Source: an uncultured Christensenella sp. (GTDB taxonomy: Bacteria > Bacillota > Clostridia > Christensenellales > Borkfalkiaceae). Taken from it: 64,000 nt of DNA. The notes beneath the pieces are model-generated. The model saw only the letters and a program-made list of their open reading frames with translations. It was not told the origin of the DNA and searched no databases. Shown piece after piece: positions 1-7,983 of this stretch (within the stretch, counting starts at the first letter, position 1; the number at the start of each line of letters is the position of its first letter). Location: assembly GCA_910583545.1 (NCBI GenBank), contig CAJTXM010000002.1, positions 1 to 64,000 on the forward strand, written 5' to 3'. A program made the position numbers and the translations under genes.

Positions 1-40
1 GGAGGTTTTTATTTGCAACGCTTCCGCTTCTTTTTTGCCT

Positions 41-64
41 CCCGCATAGCGGGAGCTTTCTTTT
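41..64 (+). terminator. Rho-independent terminator reading rightward
   Basis: A perfect 7-bp stem (CTCCCGC / GCGGGAG, loop ATA) is followed by a pyrimidine-rich CTTTCTTTT tail on the + strand. It would end a plus-strand gene lying to the left of the window. On the minus strand no T run follows it. Confidence 0.55.
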
Positions 65-70
65 AACAAT

Positions 71-101
71 ACAAAATTCCCTTAAAAAACTTTAAGGGAA
101 T
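71..101 (-). terminator. Terminator of the Asp23-family gene
   Basis: 11-bp inverted repeat at 76-86 and 91-101 with a 4-nt loop. Read on the minus strand it is followed by TTTTGT. It lies 10 bases past the Asp23-family stop codon. Confidence 0.65.
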
Positions 102-111
102 AACGTAATAT

Positions 112-447
112 TTACAATGCCGAATTTTCGGAGAAATCAACGTCCTGAATGTGAACGTCAACTTTTGCCACCTTATACTTCGTCATCGACTCGACGTTGT
201 GCTTTATTGACTGCTGAATACTGAAAGCAAGAGACGGAACGTTGTAGTTGGCGTCAACTTTTACGCTTATATCCGCCACGATTCCCTGCTTTTCGAAATT
301 CAGCTTAACTCCTTTGTTTTTGGTATTCAATAACGATACTCCGTCCACTTCGTTTATGGCAAGCGCGACTATGCCGCTTACTATGCCCGAATTATAAACA
401 ACTTTACCTTTTTGCGTGGACGAAGGATCATGCCTGTAATGTGCCAT
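112..447 (-). CDS. Asp23/Gls24 family envelope stress protein
   Basis: A 111-residue protein of the Asp23/Gls24 (DUF322) family. The fold can be followed from the GKVVYNSGIVSGIVALAINEVDGV segment near residues 14-37 (a conserved family feature) through the alternating 'V-D-A-N-Y' strand and the helix before KVDVHIQDV near the C terminus. Members are small cytosolic proteins, membrane-associated in some Firmicutes and linked to envelope stress. In Clostridia the gene usually sits between the spoIIIA operon and nusB, so its position here is conventional. The ATG is preceded by AAGGAG and by its own sigma-A-type promoter, so it need not depend on spoIIIA transcription. The precise function is unproven. 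Confidence 0.88.
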   Translation of the reverse strand: MAHYRHDPSSTQKGKVVYNSGIVSGIVALAINEVDGVSLLNTKNKGVKLNFEKQGIVADISVKVDANYNVPSLAFSIQQSIKHNVESMTKYKVAKVDVHIQDVDFSENSAL

Positions 448-467
448 TATTTTTTCTCCTTAGCCTT

Positions 468-496
468 AGTATAACACTTTTATTTTCAATTTGCAA
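468..496 (-). promoter_or_regulatory. Sigma-A-type promoter for the Asp23-family gene
   Basis: Minus strand: -35 TTGCAA (491-496), 17-nt spacer, -10 TATACT (468-473). It lies in the 58-bp gap after spoIIIAH and gives asp23 a start separate from the sporulation operon. Confidence 0.6.
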
Positions 497-505
497 CTAA
501 CTTAA

Positions 506-991
506 TCAAACTTGTGAATAAACGGGCATAATAATTATATTTAAAGGATCTACGGAAGCTTCGTCTATAAGGCATTTATAGATAGAGAGAGCCGTATTCA
601 TATCGAGTTCGTTTGAATTAACGAAAACGTTGACGTTATCGGAATCTACGCCGATTGAAACAACTGCGTCGGAAAATCCCTTTGACTTGATCATAGTTTC
701 AAGCGCAAGTTCTTTTTCCATAATTTCAACTATTTTCATTTTAAGGTTTACAGCTTCGGTGTATTTTTCGCTGTCCTGATCGTAGAGCGCGATAACGCTG
801 TCAAGCTGGACGAGTTCTTCGCTTCTCGTCGTTGTTCTTTCCGAGCGGTAAGTCGTGAAATAGTTTGCTGACACAACGGCACTGTCGCCGTTAGCCGATC
901 TGCTTCTTGCAAGTACGACGTTAAGAACAGCCGTAACGGCAAGTAAAAGTACGAGTGATGACATTACGATAATTTTTTTGGTTTTTGACAT
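506..991 (-). CDS. spoIIIAH: Stage III sporulation protein AH
   Basis: A 161-residue bitopic membrane protein. It has a single N-terminal transmembrane segment (residues about 6-28) followed by an extracytoplasmic domain with an acidic helical stretch (SEELVQLDSVIALYD) and a C-terminal beta-alpha ring-building fold. In B. subtilis, SpoIIIAH in the mother-cell membrane binds forespore SpoIIQ to form the A-Q feeding-tube channel. This copy is somewhat shorter than the Bacillus protein (about 218 residues). It is the last gene of the spoIIIA operon, 10 bp after spoIIIAG, with AAGGAG before its ATG. Assignment rests on fold, length and its place in a complete AA-AH series. Confidence 0.85.
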   Translation of the reverse strand: MSKTKKIIVMSSLVLLLAVTAVLNVVLARSRSANGDSAVVSANYFTTYRSERTTTRSEELVQLDSVIALYDQDSEKYTEAVNLKMKIVEIMEKELALETMIKSKGFSDAVVSIGVDSDNVNVFVNSNELDMNTALSIYKCLIDEASVDPLNIIIMPVYSQV

Positions 992-1001
992 AATCTTCTC
1001 C

Positions 1002-1364
1002 TTATACGGTCATTGAATAAATTGCTATTATTTTTTTGTCTATACCGAGCGCAACGGAAACCACGTTCAGTATATTGCTTCTTGTCATTAAATTATTTGC
1101 ACCCTGACAAACAATAACGACGCCTACTATTTTTTCATCTTCTTCCGTTATCATCACGTCCGTGTTCCCCACCCCGTCTATGCTTTTGAGAATTTCGCAA
1201 AGCTTTGTTTCAGTCTGACTCTTTGCGGAATTTGCAGCTGTGGACTGTGAACGCGGATTTTTTCCTTTGTCAATTAAATATACGGTACCGATAAGTATTG
1301 CAATAAGCAAGACTACTATGATTATTTTTTTGTTTTCTTTCACGTAATCAATCACTTTTCGCAT
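1002..1364 (-). CDS. spoIIIAG: Stage III sporulation protein AG (short form)
   Basis: A 120-residue protein with an N-terminal membrane segment (residues about 13-31) and a compact extracytoplasmic domain: a helix (LCEILKSIDGVGNTDVMI), a strand (GVVIVCQGA), then a helix/strand pair ending in IYSMTV. SpoIIIAG forms a large ring in the SpoIIIA-SpoIIQ channel. The Bacillus protein is about 229 residues, and the long beta-rich insertion that builds its crown seems to be missing here. The start overlaps the end of spoIIIAF by 17 nt and no clear ribosome binding site is seen, so translational coupling is likely. Confidence 0.82.
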   Translation of the reverse strand: MRKVIDYVKENKKIIIVVLLIAILIGTVYLIDKGKNPRSQSTAANSAKSQTETKLCEILKSIDGVGNTDVMITEEDEKIVGVVIVCQGANNLMTRSNILNVVSVALGIDKKIIAIYSMTV

Positions 1365-1782
1365 ATACTGTTATATTTATATATTTCAACTCCGCTAAAT
1401 ATTCATAAATTTCCGTAATTATTTCATTATTTTTTTCATTTAATTCAACGGAAACGCTCTCAACCTTAAATTCCCCTTTATCATAGCCTACCAGCACGTT
1501 GCAGTCGCTTTCGGCTGCAAATTTATTAAAAAGTAATTTTTCAAGCTGTTCGCTCTGATTGTCGGAATATACCTTACAGATATATTCGTAATCGAACGTC
1601 GGATTGTCAATTACGCTCGAACTTATTTTGAAAATTCCCGTAATCGGCTGTATAAGCACAAGAATACAGATCATTCTCATTACGAATATTATTGTTTTAT
1701 GCAATTTGCCTTCGGGGATAACCAGAGAAACGATAACCGATAAAAAAATTACTGACGTTGCGGATAATAAATACGTTTTCAT
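1348..1782 (-). CDS. spoIIIAF: Stage III sporulation protein AF
   Basis: A 144-residue protein with two N-terminal transmembrane helices (about residues 5-23 and 31-50) followed by a soluble C-terminal domain with an alpha-beta ring-building fold, the usual SpoIIIAF layout. It is a component of the mother-cell side of the SpoIIIA export channel used during engulfment. Its ATG overlaps the TGA stop of spoIIIAE (ATGA), and its 3' end overlaps spoIIIAG, so it is embedded in a coupled polycistron. The call is supported mainly by topology and operon position, since AF is the least conserved member of the set. Confidence 0.8.
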   Translation of the reverse strand: MKTYLLSATSVIFLSVIVSLVIPEGKLHKTIIFVMRMICILVLIQPITGIFKISSSVIDNPTFDYEYICKVYSDNQSEQLEKLLFNKFAAESDCNVLVGYDKGEFKVESVSVELNEKNNEIITEIYEYLAELKYINITVYAKSD

Positions 1783-2963
1783 ATAAAACTGTTTGCGGAA
1801 TTGATAACCAACATTATTATCAGAGCGTACATAAACGCCACGGTTAAAAGTCCCGCTATAAAGTACTCGATATCTTTGGAAAGATCGGATAAAAGACTGA
1901 ACAGAGTTTTTTCGCCTATCGGCTGAACTATAGCACCGACAAATTTTAAAATGAGCGAGAATGCCGACAAAAGAATGACCGGACTCAATATTTCGAAAAG
2001 TAAAAGCAAAAGCCCGCAGATTCCGACAGAACTCTTGATAAGAAGTCCTGCCGACGTCAGCATATCGAAACCGCTCGATAAAAAATTTCCGACTATGGGC
2101 ACAGAATTGCTTACGACGTATTTAGTAGCTTTGAATATAATTCCGTCGAACAGCGATGAAGCGGAACTCTGAAACGTTATAAAAATACTGAAAATCGTTA
2201 CGGTTATGCCTATTACCCATTTCATTATGCTTTTCATAAGCGCAGTAACACCTGAAAAGCTCATCTGAGTATTGAGCTTCGACATAAAATTCAACACAAT
2301 AACTGCGATTGTTGCAGGAAAAATAAATCCGCCCACTATTTCCACCGCTCCGCTTGATAAAAAAATCGCGGACGGCTGGTAAATGGCAGCCGAACTCGTT
2401 CCGCCCGTTAATACAGTCAGCGTTGTGAGTATCGGTGTAATGATTTCGATTTGCTTTCTTACGCTGTTGATGCTTGACAGACAATCTGAGATTACACCCA
2501 AAAGCATTGACGTAATAATAAGTATTATCAATGAATAACAGGCAAGATGAACGATTTTGGACGTCGATTTGCCCAATATGTTTCCCTCCGCCGAACTTAC
2601 TATTGCGCTCAGAAGCGCAACCGCCACGACGGTCGCAAATGCAGGAATCAGAGAAATGACGTTTTTGAAAAGTATAGATAAAAGTTCATTCAGATAACCG
2701 CCGTAATCGGTGTTGAGATTTCCCTGAATAAGATATTTGATTATTTCGCCGGCTGTATCTCCGTATTGAAACAGATAGCTGTCCTCGTTTTCGTCCAGAT
2801 ATTTTTGCAATTCCGACAAATCGAGATCTTCTAAAAGTTTTATTATGTTTTCGTTTAATTCGATTTTCTTGTCCTCGTCGGCAGACGCGGTCAGGCTCAC
2901 ACCGATGAAAACCGCTACGGCAGTAGCTATCAGCAGCGTGAGCAGAATAAATTTTTTCTTCAT
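1779..2963 (-). CDS. spoIIIAE: Stage III sporulation protein AE
   Basis: A 394-residue polytopic membrane protein. It has an N-terminal signal or anchor segment (residues about 4-28), a charged extracytoplasmic stretch with a KYLDENEDSYLFQYGD region, then six or seven hydrophobic helices, typical of SpoIIIAE. The family is the largest membrane subunit of the SpoIIIA complex and resembles a secretion-system export component. The TGA stop overlaps the spoIIIAF ATG by 4 nt and its own start overlaps the spoIIIAD stop by 4 nt. Sequence and operon context agree, so this is a confident assignment. Confidence 0.92.
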   Translation of the reverse strand: MKKKFILLTLLIATAVAVFIGVSLTASADEDKKIELNENIIKLLEDLDLSELQKYLDENEDSYLFQYGDTAGEIIKYLIQGNLNTDYGGYLNELLSILFKNVISLIPAFATVVAVALLSAIVSSAEGNILGKSTSKIVHLACYSLIILIITSMLLGVISDCLSSINSVRKQIEIITPILTTLTVLTGGTSSAAIYQPSAIFLSSGAVEIVGGFIFPATIAVIVLNFMSKLNTQMSFSGVTALMKSIMKWVIGITVTIFSIFITFQSSASSLFDGIIFKATKYVVSNSVPIVGNFLSSGFDMLTSAGLLIKSSVGICGLLLLLFEILSPVILLSAFSLILKFVGAIVQPIGEKTLFSLLSDLSKDIEYFIAGLLTVAFMYALIIMLVINSANSFI

Positions 2964-3352
2964 ACAAGATTTATCAACGACACTATAATTTTATAAGTCG
3001 TATTCAAAATAGGCACAGAAACAAGGAAAATGATTATTTTTCCGCACAGCACTAATTTATCGGAAACGCTTTCGAACCCCAGATCTTTAATTGAGCTTGC
3101 TGTAATTTCTACCATAAATCCAATGCCTATGATTTTAAATATTATCCTTATTATTTCGTTGTCGATCTGGGCGTTTTCAGTAAAATTTTTGATAAATTCT
3201 ATACTCTGTGTCAAGTAGTCGAACGCATATAGAAACATAATTATTCCGCCGGCTATGAGACAGAGCGGAACAAGTTCGGATTTGTGATTTTTAAGTATGA
3301 ACGCACAGATTGCGGTAATTACCGCAATTATGCAAAGTTTTAAAATTAACAT
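2960..3352 (-). CDS. spoIIIAD: Stage III sporulation protein AD
   Basis: A 130-residue membrane protein with about four hydrophobic helices and a conserved central motif (IGIGFMVEITASSIKDLGFESVSDKL) that is well preserved across SpoIIIAD proteins. It is paralogous to SpoIIIAC and both are FliQ/SpoIIIAC-type small membrane subunits. It is coupled on both sides: 1-nt overlap with spoIIIAC upstream and 4-nt overlap with spoIIIAE downstream. Confidence 0.92.
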   Translation of the reverse strand: MLILKLCIIAVITAICAFILKNHKSELVPLCLIAGGIIMFLYAFDYLTQSIEFIKNFTENAQIDNEIIRIIFKIIGIGFMVEITASSIKDLGFESVSDKLVLCGKIIIFLVSVPILNTTYKIIVSLINLV

Positions 3353-3549
3353 CAGAATATATCAAACAGTTGTCTTATCTGCGTAAAAAGGTCGGCAATC
3401 ATAGAAATTACTACCGTCAGAACAATTATCAGACCTACAAGACTTACTATGGTTGCGATATCGTCTCTGTCTGATTTTTTTAGAACCTGACAAATTATAG
3501 TTACGATAATTCCTACCGCCGCAATTTTGAAAATTATACTTATATCCAT
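3352..3549 (-). CDS. spoIIIAC: Stage III sporulation protein AC
   Basis: A 65-residue protein made of two transmembrane helices joined by a short polar loop (KKSDRDD), the canonical length and topology for SpoIIIAC. It belongs to the membrane core of the SpoIIIA channel. Start and stop each overlap the neighbouring spoIIIA genes by one base, which makes coordinated translation very likely. Confidence 0.92.
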   Translation of the reverse strand: MDISIIFKIAAVGIIVTIICQVLKKSDRDDIATIVSLVGLIIVLTVVISMIADLFTQIRQLFDIF

Positions 3550-3974
3550 TATGCAAGTAATACAGCAGCCATAACGCCGATCAGAAAAAAAATTTTTATA
3601 TACAGCGAACTGTATTTTTTATAATCGGCAAAGCTCTCGTCCTTATATTTTTTTAATAACGCTTTGCGTTCGTTCAGATAATCTACCTGAGAAAGTGCAT
3701 CCGTCTTACCTAAATTTAATATATAATCTTTTAAAAACTGACCGTCTTCGCCTTTTAAGAGTTCTTTACCGTTTATTACGTCTTTGACGTATCTGTATGG
3801 CTCGGCAGTTTTTTCCATAGATGCTCTTGAAAATTTTAACGTAAGTATCAACTGTTCGTTAAATTCATATAATTCGGCAAATATTTGCATCCGTTTTTTC
3901 TTATTAGCCGATAGAAACGCCCCCAAAAACGTCGTCAGAATCACTACGGTCAATAAAATTAAAATTTTTATCAT
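3549..3974 (-). CDS. spoIIIAB: Stage III sporulation protein AB
   Basis: A 141-residue protein with an N-terminal transmembrane segment (MIKILILLTVVILTTFLGAF), a cytoplasmic helical domain (AELYEFNEQLILTLKFSRAS) and a C-terminal transmembrane helix, as in SpoIIIAB, which resembles the GspF fold of type II secretion. I chose the ATG at 3974 because it begins exactly at the hydrophobic segment. An upstream in-frame ATG at 4019 would add 15 residues lying wholly inside spoIIIAA. Even with the short start the gene overlaps spoIIIAA by 71 nt, which is long for this operon. Confidence 0.88.
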   Translation of the reverse strand: MIKILILLTVVILTTFLGAFLSANKKKRMQIFAELYEFNEQLILTLKFSRASMEKTAEPYRYVKDVINGKELLKGEDGQFLKDYILNLGKTDALSQVDYLNERKALLKKYKDESFADYKKYSSLYIKIFFLIGVMAAVLLA

Positions 3975-4800
3975 AAATTGCGCTCGCGCCCAGCATTTCG
4001 ATATGAACAAAATAATCAAAGGGCATTTTTTTCAGTATATCTCTGTTGCATATGTGTGACGAAGCGATGACGGTAATTCCGCAATCAGAAACAAATTTTA
4101 TCGCCTGCATATCCCTGTCTCCGTACAGTTCGTCGGTTATAATAACGTTCGGCTTCATTGCTCTTATAGCGGAAGATATCGCGCTCTTTTTTTCATAACA
4201 GCGTATTATATCCACTCTGTCGCCTAAATTGTACCCTTCTGCAGAGCATATTCCCGATATTTCATTTCTTTCGTCGAAGACCAGAATATTATATTTCTGC
4301 ATATTACTGAGATGTATTGCGATATCTCTGAGCATAGTAGTTTTTCCAAGTCCCGGTTTTGAAAACAACAAAAAACTTTTAAGTCCGTCCGAAAGTAACT
4401 TCCGAACTATAAAATTTGCACATCCGACGATGTTATGCGGAATACGGATATTTAAAGAAGTTATATCTTTTATTGTATTTACAGCTTCGTTTTGAGTGAC
4501 GTATTCTCCTGCAATACCTATGCGGACGCCGTGCTCCACTGTAATAAAACCGCTTTTCATCTGTTCTGTAAAATTATATACGCAACCGTTAGTAGCCGAA
4601 AAAATGATAGGTTCTATTTCTCTCACTATTATTGCGTTGTTTGCGCTGTCGGAAATTCCGTATTTATTTATATATTTATAACTACCCTTATACTCGATAA
4701 TTACAGGTTGTCCTCTTCTGATCCGAATTTCAGAAACGTGATTAAAATTCAGATGCGCAAGCGCACCCAAAACTTCCGTCGGAAGAAAGGACAAACTCAT
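3904..4800 (-). CDS. spoIIIAA: Stage III sporulation protein AA, ATPase
   Basis: A 298-residue cytoplasmic ATPase related to type II/IV secretion ATPases. Walker A is KPGLGKTT (residues about 148-155) and Walker B is VIITDE (about 219-224). Further features are VEHGVRIGIAGEY near residue 88 and the FDERNE motif near 175, both typical of SpoIIIAA. It is expected to energise the SpoIIIA-SpoIIQ channel in the mother cell. It is the first gene of the operon. The 23 C-terminal codons overlap the start of spoIIIAB in another frame. Its ribosome binding site is weak (TAAAG), and I could not find a convincing sigma-E promoter in the 90-bp gap to the divergent lipoprotein gene. Confidence 0.93.
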   Translation of the reverse strand: MSLSFLPTEVLGALAHLNFNHVSEIRIRRGQPVIIEYKGSYKYINKYGISDSANNAIIVREIEPIIFSATNGCVYNFTEQMKSGFITVEHGVRIGIAGEYVTQNEAVNTIKDITSLNIRIPHNIVGCANFIVRKLLSDGLKSFLLFSKPGLGKTTMLRDIAIHLSNMQKYNILVFDERNEISGICSAEGYNLGDRVDIIRCYEKKSAISSAIRAMKPNVIITDELYGDRDMQAIKFVSDCGITVIASSHICNRDILKKMPFDYFVHIEMLGASAIYDKNFNFIDRSDSDDVFGGVSIG

Positions 4801-4890
4801 ACTTTAATTTATTTTATAGATTTGTAAATTATGCCGATTTAAATGGGTAAATTTATAGCTTTTTCTTCTATGAAGTGTTAAACTATAAAT

Positions 4891-7194
4891 ATGTATATTT
4901 ACACACGAAAGAAAATTATTTTATTAGCGTTTTTCGTTTTGCTGTCAATGTTTTGTGTTTCAGGTTGTTCCTGCAACGAAAGTTTGGTTCACAACGACGT
5001 TTTTACCGCAGAATTTGTTATAGACGAAACAGTTTACTCTAAGAAAGATTACGGAATTAACTCAAAAGTTGAAGAAATATTGCCGGAAGAGCGTACCGGA
5101 TACGTTTTTAAAGGCTGGTATATGGATAAAAATTACACCGTAAAGTGGAATTTCGATTCCGATATAATAACTGCAAACACCGTATTTTACGGATATTACG
5201 TCCCCGTTGCCGAAGAAACTTTCAATATTTTGTATTACGATAACGATTTGCTTTTAAAAAGCGAAACCGTCCCGAAATACGGCACGGCGGAGCAATTTAT
5301 ACCCGATAACAAATCGGGTTATATATTTAAAGGCTGGTATTTAAACGGAATAAAATACAATTTCAATCAACCGATTACAAGTGACGTTTCGGTTATTGCA
5401 AAATTCGAATTGATTGTTTATCATATAAAATTTATTGCCGACGGTGTAAAAATCAAAGAAGCTGAGTTTACAGTCGAAAATTTTTCAGTTGATGAGCCTG
5501 ACGTTCCTCTGAAAGATTATTATGCAGGAAGCTGGAATGAATATGAACTCGAACTCAACGATATGGAAGTAAACGCAAAATATACGCCTATCATCTATAA
5601 AACTGAGTATATAGTTGACGGTGAAACCTTCAAAATCGTTGAATTTTCCATTCTCGATACTCCCATTACTCCCGAAGTACCTTTTAAACGCGGATACAAA
5701 GGAGTTTGGACAGGTGTTGCCGAGTTGGGGAAAAACAATAAAATTTATGCTGAATACAGTATTATAGAATACAAAATAACTTACGTTGTCGGGAATGAAA
5801 TTTTACAGATAATTCCCTATACCGTTCTGAACAATCATGTTACGGCTCCAAAGGTACCGTCAAAAGCAGGCTATTACGGTTTTTGGCAGGACGTTGACTT
5901 TGATCTTGAAGATGTAACCGTCAAAGCTTTATATGAACCGATCACCTATTACGTAACTTTTATTTCCGAAGGTGAAACCGTTTTGACACAACCGTTTACC
6001 GTTGAAAACAAACAAGTTACAATTCCGCCGGTGCCGCTGAAAGATAAAGCGGGGTATTTAGCAAAGTGGCAACCGTTTACTCTCGGTCTTGAAGACGTTA
6101 CAGTTTATTCTATTTACGAACCTATAATTTTCAATGCAAAATTTTATGTTGATAACGTTTTGCTTTCAAGCATAGAGTTTACGGTGGAAGATGAAAAAAT
6201 TACACCACCGCCTGTTCCCGAAAAAGAAGGTTATACAGGTGAATGGCAGCAGTTTGAAATTCAGGCTAACAATTTAGCCGTAAATGCAGTTTATACCGCT
6301 GTAATTTATTACATAACCTTCATATCTTATGAAAGCGAAATTAAAATTCCTTACACCGTAGAAAATAGAAACATTGTTGAGCCGACACCTGCTATGCGTA
6401 AGCATTATAATGTAAAATGGCAGGATTACAGTTTGACGACAGGAGATTTGACGGTAAACGCAATTTACACGCCGATAGTCAAAGATGAATTCAATTACAA
6501 AGAAAACAATGACGGAACTCTTACCGTTATAGGATATTACGGCACTGATACTGATATTTTGATACCGTCCGAACACGGCGGTAAAAAAGTAAAATCTATC
6601 GGAGAGTTGGCGTTCAACTGCGGTAACGTAACCGAAGTCGAACTTTGTTTCGGTATTGAGATAATAGAACAGGAAGCCTTTCTTCAATGCGAAAAACTTA
6701 CGAAAATTATTTTTCCCAAGAGTCTGAAAATAATCGATAAATATGCTTTTGCATTCACTGCAATTAGTGAATTGACTTTTCCTGACGGTATAACGGAAAT
6801 AGGCGCTCAGGCATTTGCATATACTCCCGTTAAATCAATTAAGCTTCCGAAGAATTTAACTGAACTTGACAACTCCTTCTACTACTGCCGTGATCTTGAA
6901 AATTTCGAAATAGGCAACGGGGTTAAAGTTATCAAGACGGGTGCATTTGAGGGATGCGAAAGTTTAAAATGTATCTATATACCTGAAACCGTAACACTTA
7001 TCGAACCGGAGGTATTCAATAAAAGCAGTATCGAAGAGATAGAATTTGAAAATGTAGAAAACTGGTTTACAAGCGTAAGCGGTGAATTGAACGATCTTCA
7101 AAGCGTACCTTCGGAAAAACTTACGGACAAAATTTCAGCTTGTCAGATTTTGATAGCTCAAAGTTTAAAATTCTGGTACCATAAACATCTATAA
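4891..7194 (+). CDS. Surface lipoprotein with InlB-type B-repeats and BspA-type LRR
   Basis: A 767-residue putative lipoprotein. The N terminus is RKK, then a hydrophobic core and the lipobox VSGC, with Cys26 as the lipidation site. Two Listeria-Bacteroides (InlB B, Flg_new-like) repeats follow, each with GYxFKGWY (near residues 70 and 149). Then come about six degenerate repeats of roughly 65 residues, each ending in 'V-x-A-x-Y-x-P-I'. From about residue 540 a BspA/LRR_5 solenoid starts with VIPSxxxGKKVKSIG-like sequence and cycles through 'F-x-x-C-x-x-L' units. Such proteins face the outside and act in adhesion or carbohydrate binding. No Shine-Dalgarno sequence precedes the ATG, but the upstream basic residues make this start the best fit. 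Confidence 0.8.
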   Translation: MYIYTRKKIILLAFFVLLSMFCVSGCSCNESLVHNDVFTAEFVIDETVYSKKDYGINSKVEEILPEERTGYVFKGWYMDKNYTVKWNFDSDIITANTVFYGYYVPVAEETFNILYYDNDLLLKSETVPKYGTAEQFIPDNKSGYIFKGWYLNGIKYNFNQPITSDVSVIAKFELIVYHIKFIADGVKIKEAEFTVENFSVDEPDVPLKDYYAGSWNEYELELNDMEVNAKYTPIIYKTEYIVDGETFKIVEFSILDTPITPEVPFKRGYKGVWTGVAELGKNNKIYAEYSIIEYKITYVVGNEILQIIPYTVLNNHVTAPKVPSKAGYYGFWQDVDFDLEDVTVKALYEPITYYVTFISEGETVLTQPFTVENKQVTIPPVPLKDKAGYLAKWQPFTLGLEDVTVYSIYEPIIFNAKFYVDNVLLSSIEFTVEDEKITPPPVPEKEGYTGEWQQFEIQANNLAVNAVYTAVIYYITFISYESEIKIPYTVENRNIVEPTPAMRKHYNVKWQDYSLTTGDLTVNAIYTPIVKDEFNYKENNDGTLTVIGYYGTDTDILIPSEHGGKKVKSIGELAFNCGNVTEVELCFGIEIIEQEAFLQCEKLTKIIFPKSLKIIDKYAFAFTAISELTFPDGITEIGAQAFAYTPVKSIKLPKNLTELDNSFYYCRDLENFEIGNGVKVIKTGAFEGCESLKCIYIPETVTLIEPEVFNKSSIEEIEFENVENWFTSVSGELNDLQSVPSEKLTDKISACQILIAQSLKFWYHKHL

Positions 7195-7259
7195 ATAGAC
7201 AATAAAAATGAAGCGCAAACCAAGCAAATAGGTTTGTGCTTCATTTTTATTGTCTATTT
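7193..7259. terminator. 29-bp inverted repeat, bidirectional terminator
   Basis: Arms at 7193-7221 and 7231-7259 match over 29 bp with one mismatch (G-U wobble in RNA) around a 9-nt loop. AT-rich ends give T runs on both strands. It follows the lipoprotein stop directly and isolates the TetR operon behind it. The arms are longer than a normal terminator. Confidence 0.7.
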
Positions 7260-7288
7260 GGCTTATCGGTAAAAATAATTTTAAACGC

Positions 7289-7336
7289 TTGACATTTCTT
7301 TACTTTAAGTATTATAATTTTACTGATAGTAAAATT
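7289..7336 (+). promoter_or_regulatory. Promoter and palindromic operator of the TetR/nitroreductase operon
   Basis: -35 TTGACA (7289-7294), 18-nt spacer, -10 TATAAT (7313-7318). A palindrome with 9-bp arms (AATTTTACT at 7316-7324 and AGTAAAATT at 7328-7336, centre GAT) covers the -10 edge and expected start site. This is the expected place for a self-regulating TetR repressor to bind. Confidence 0.7.
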
Positions 7337-7348
7337 TAGGAGCGTGCT

Positions 7349-7972
7349 ATGAACACAAGAACACAAAGAACAATAACATTTAACCGTCGAAACATTTTAG
7401 ACGCCGCTGACAAACTGTTTTGTAAAAACGGTGTTGAAAAAACGACAATGGAACAACTATCGGCAGAGGCTGGTTATAGCAAGCCTACTTTATACGGCTA
7501 TTTCAAAGATAAAGACGAGGTTTATTTTGCGCTCGTTTTGGAATTTATGGAAAAGATAGTCGTTAAAGTAGATAAAGCAATCGACGAAAAAACCGCTTTC
7601 AGCGATACGTTCACAAAAATATGTCAAGACGTTTTTCGGCTTGCCACCCGTTACCCACTCTATTTCGAGGGGCTTATAGGAACAATAAACGTAAACATAA
7701 AAGCCGACGATACACCGCAAATTTACAAAGACATATACCGTTTGGGCGAAGTCTTAAATGAAAAACTGTTAAACATTTTAGGGCAAGGTATAGACGAAGG
7801 AATAATCAATGTCACCCTTGATAAGTTGGCAATTCTATTATTCGTTTGGGGTTCGGTTGCGGGAATTATCAGAATGATAAATCACAAAAAGGACTATTTG
7901 AAAATGCTGCAACTGAACGAAAAAGACTTTTCGGCTTTTTGTTTTGAACGGCTGCTATGCGCTTGTAAGTGA
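7349..7972 (+). CDS. TetR/AcrR family transcriptional regulator
   Basis: A 207-residue regulator. The N-terminal helix-turn-helix spans about residues 15-60 (ILDAADKLFCKNG, TTMEQLSAEAGYSKPTLYGYF), the canonical TetR pattern. The C-terminal helical ligand domain is unassigned. TAGGAG precedes the ATG. The TGA stop (7970-7972) lies 11 nt before the next ATG, so it forms an operon with the nitroreductase-like gene and probably represses it through the palindrome at 7316-7336. The inducer is unknown. Confidence 0.9.
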   Translation: MNTRTQRTITFNRRNILDAADKLFCKNGVEKTTMEQLSAEAGYSKPTLYGYFKDKDEVYFALVLEFMEKIVVKVDKAIDEKTAFSDTFTKICQDVFRLATRYPLYFEGLIGTINVNIKADDTPQIYKDIYRLGEVLNEKLLNILGQGIDEGIINVTLDKLAILLFVWGSVAGIIRMINHKKDYLKMLQLNEKDFSAFCFERLLCACK

Positions 7973-7983
7973 GGAGGCAAAAT

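Noticed and set aside
4801..4890. Possible sigma-E promoter before spoIIIAA (CATAATTT with ATAAAT upstream)
   Set aside because: The spacing is 17-18 nt, while sigma-E promoters use about 13-14, and the -10 match is partial. Not strong enough to list.
7969..7983. GTG start for the nitroreductase-like gene
   Set aside because: A GAGGAGG ribosome binding site sits 7 nt before the ATG at 7984, and the GTG would place it inside the coding region.
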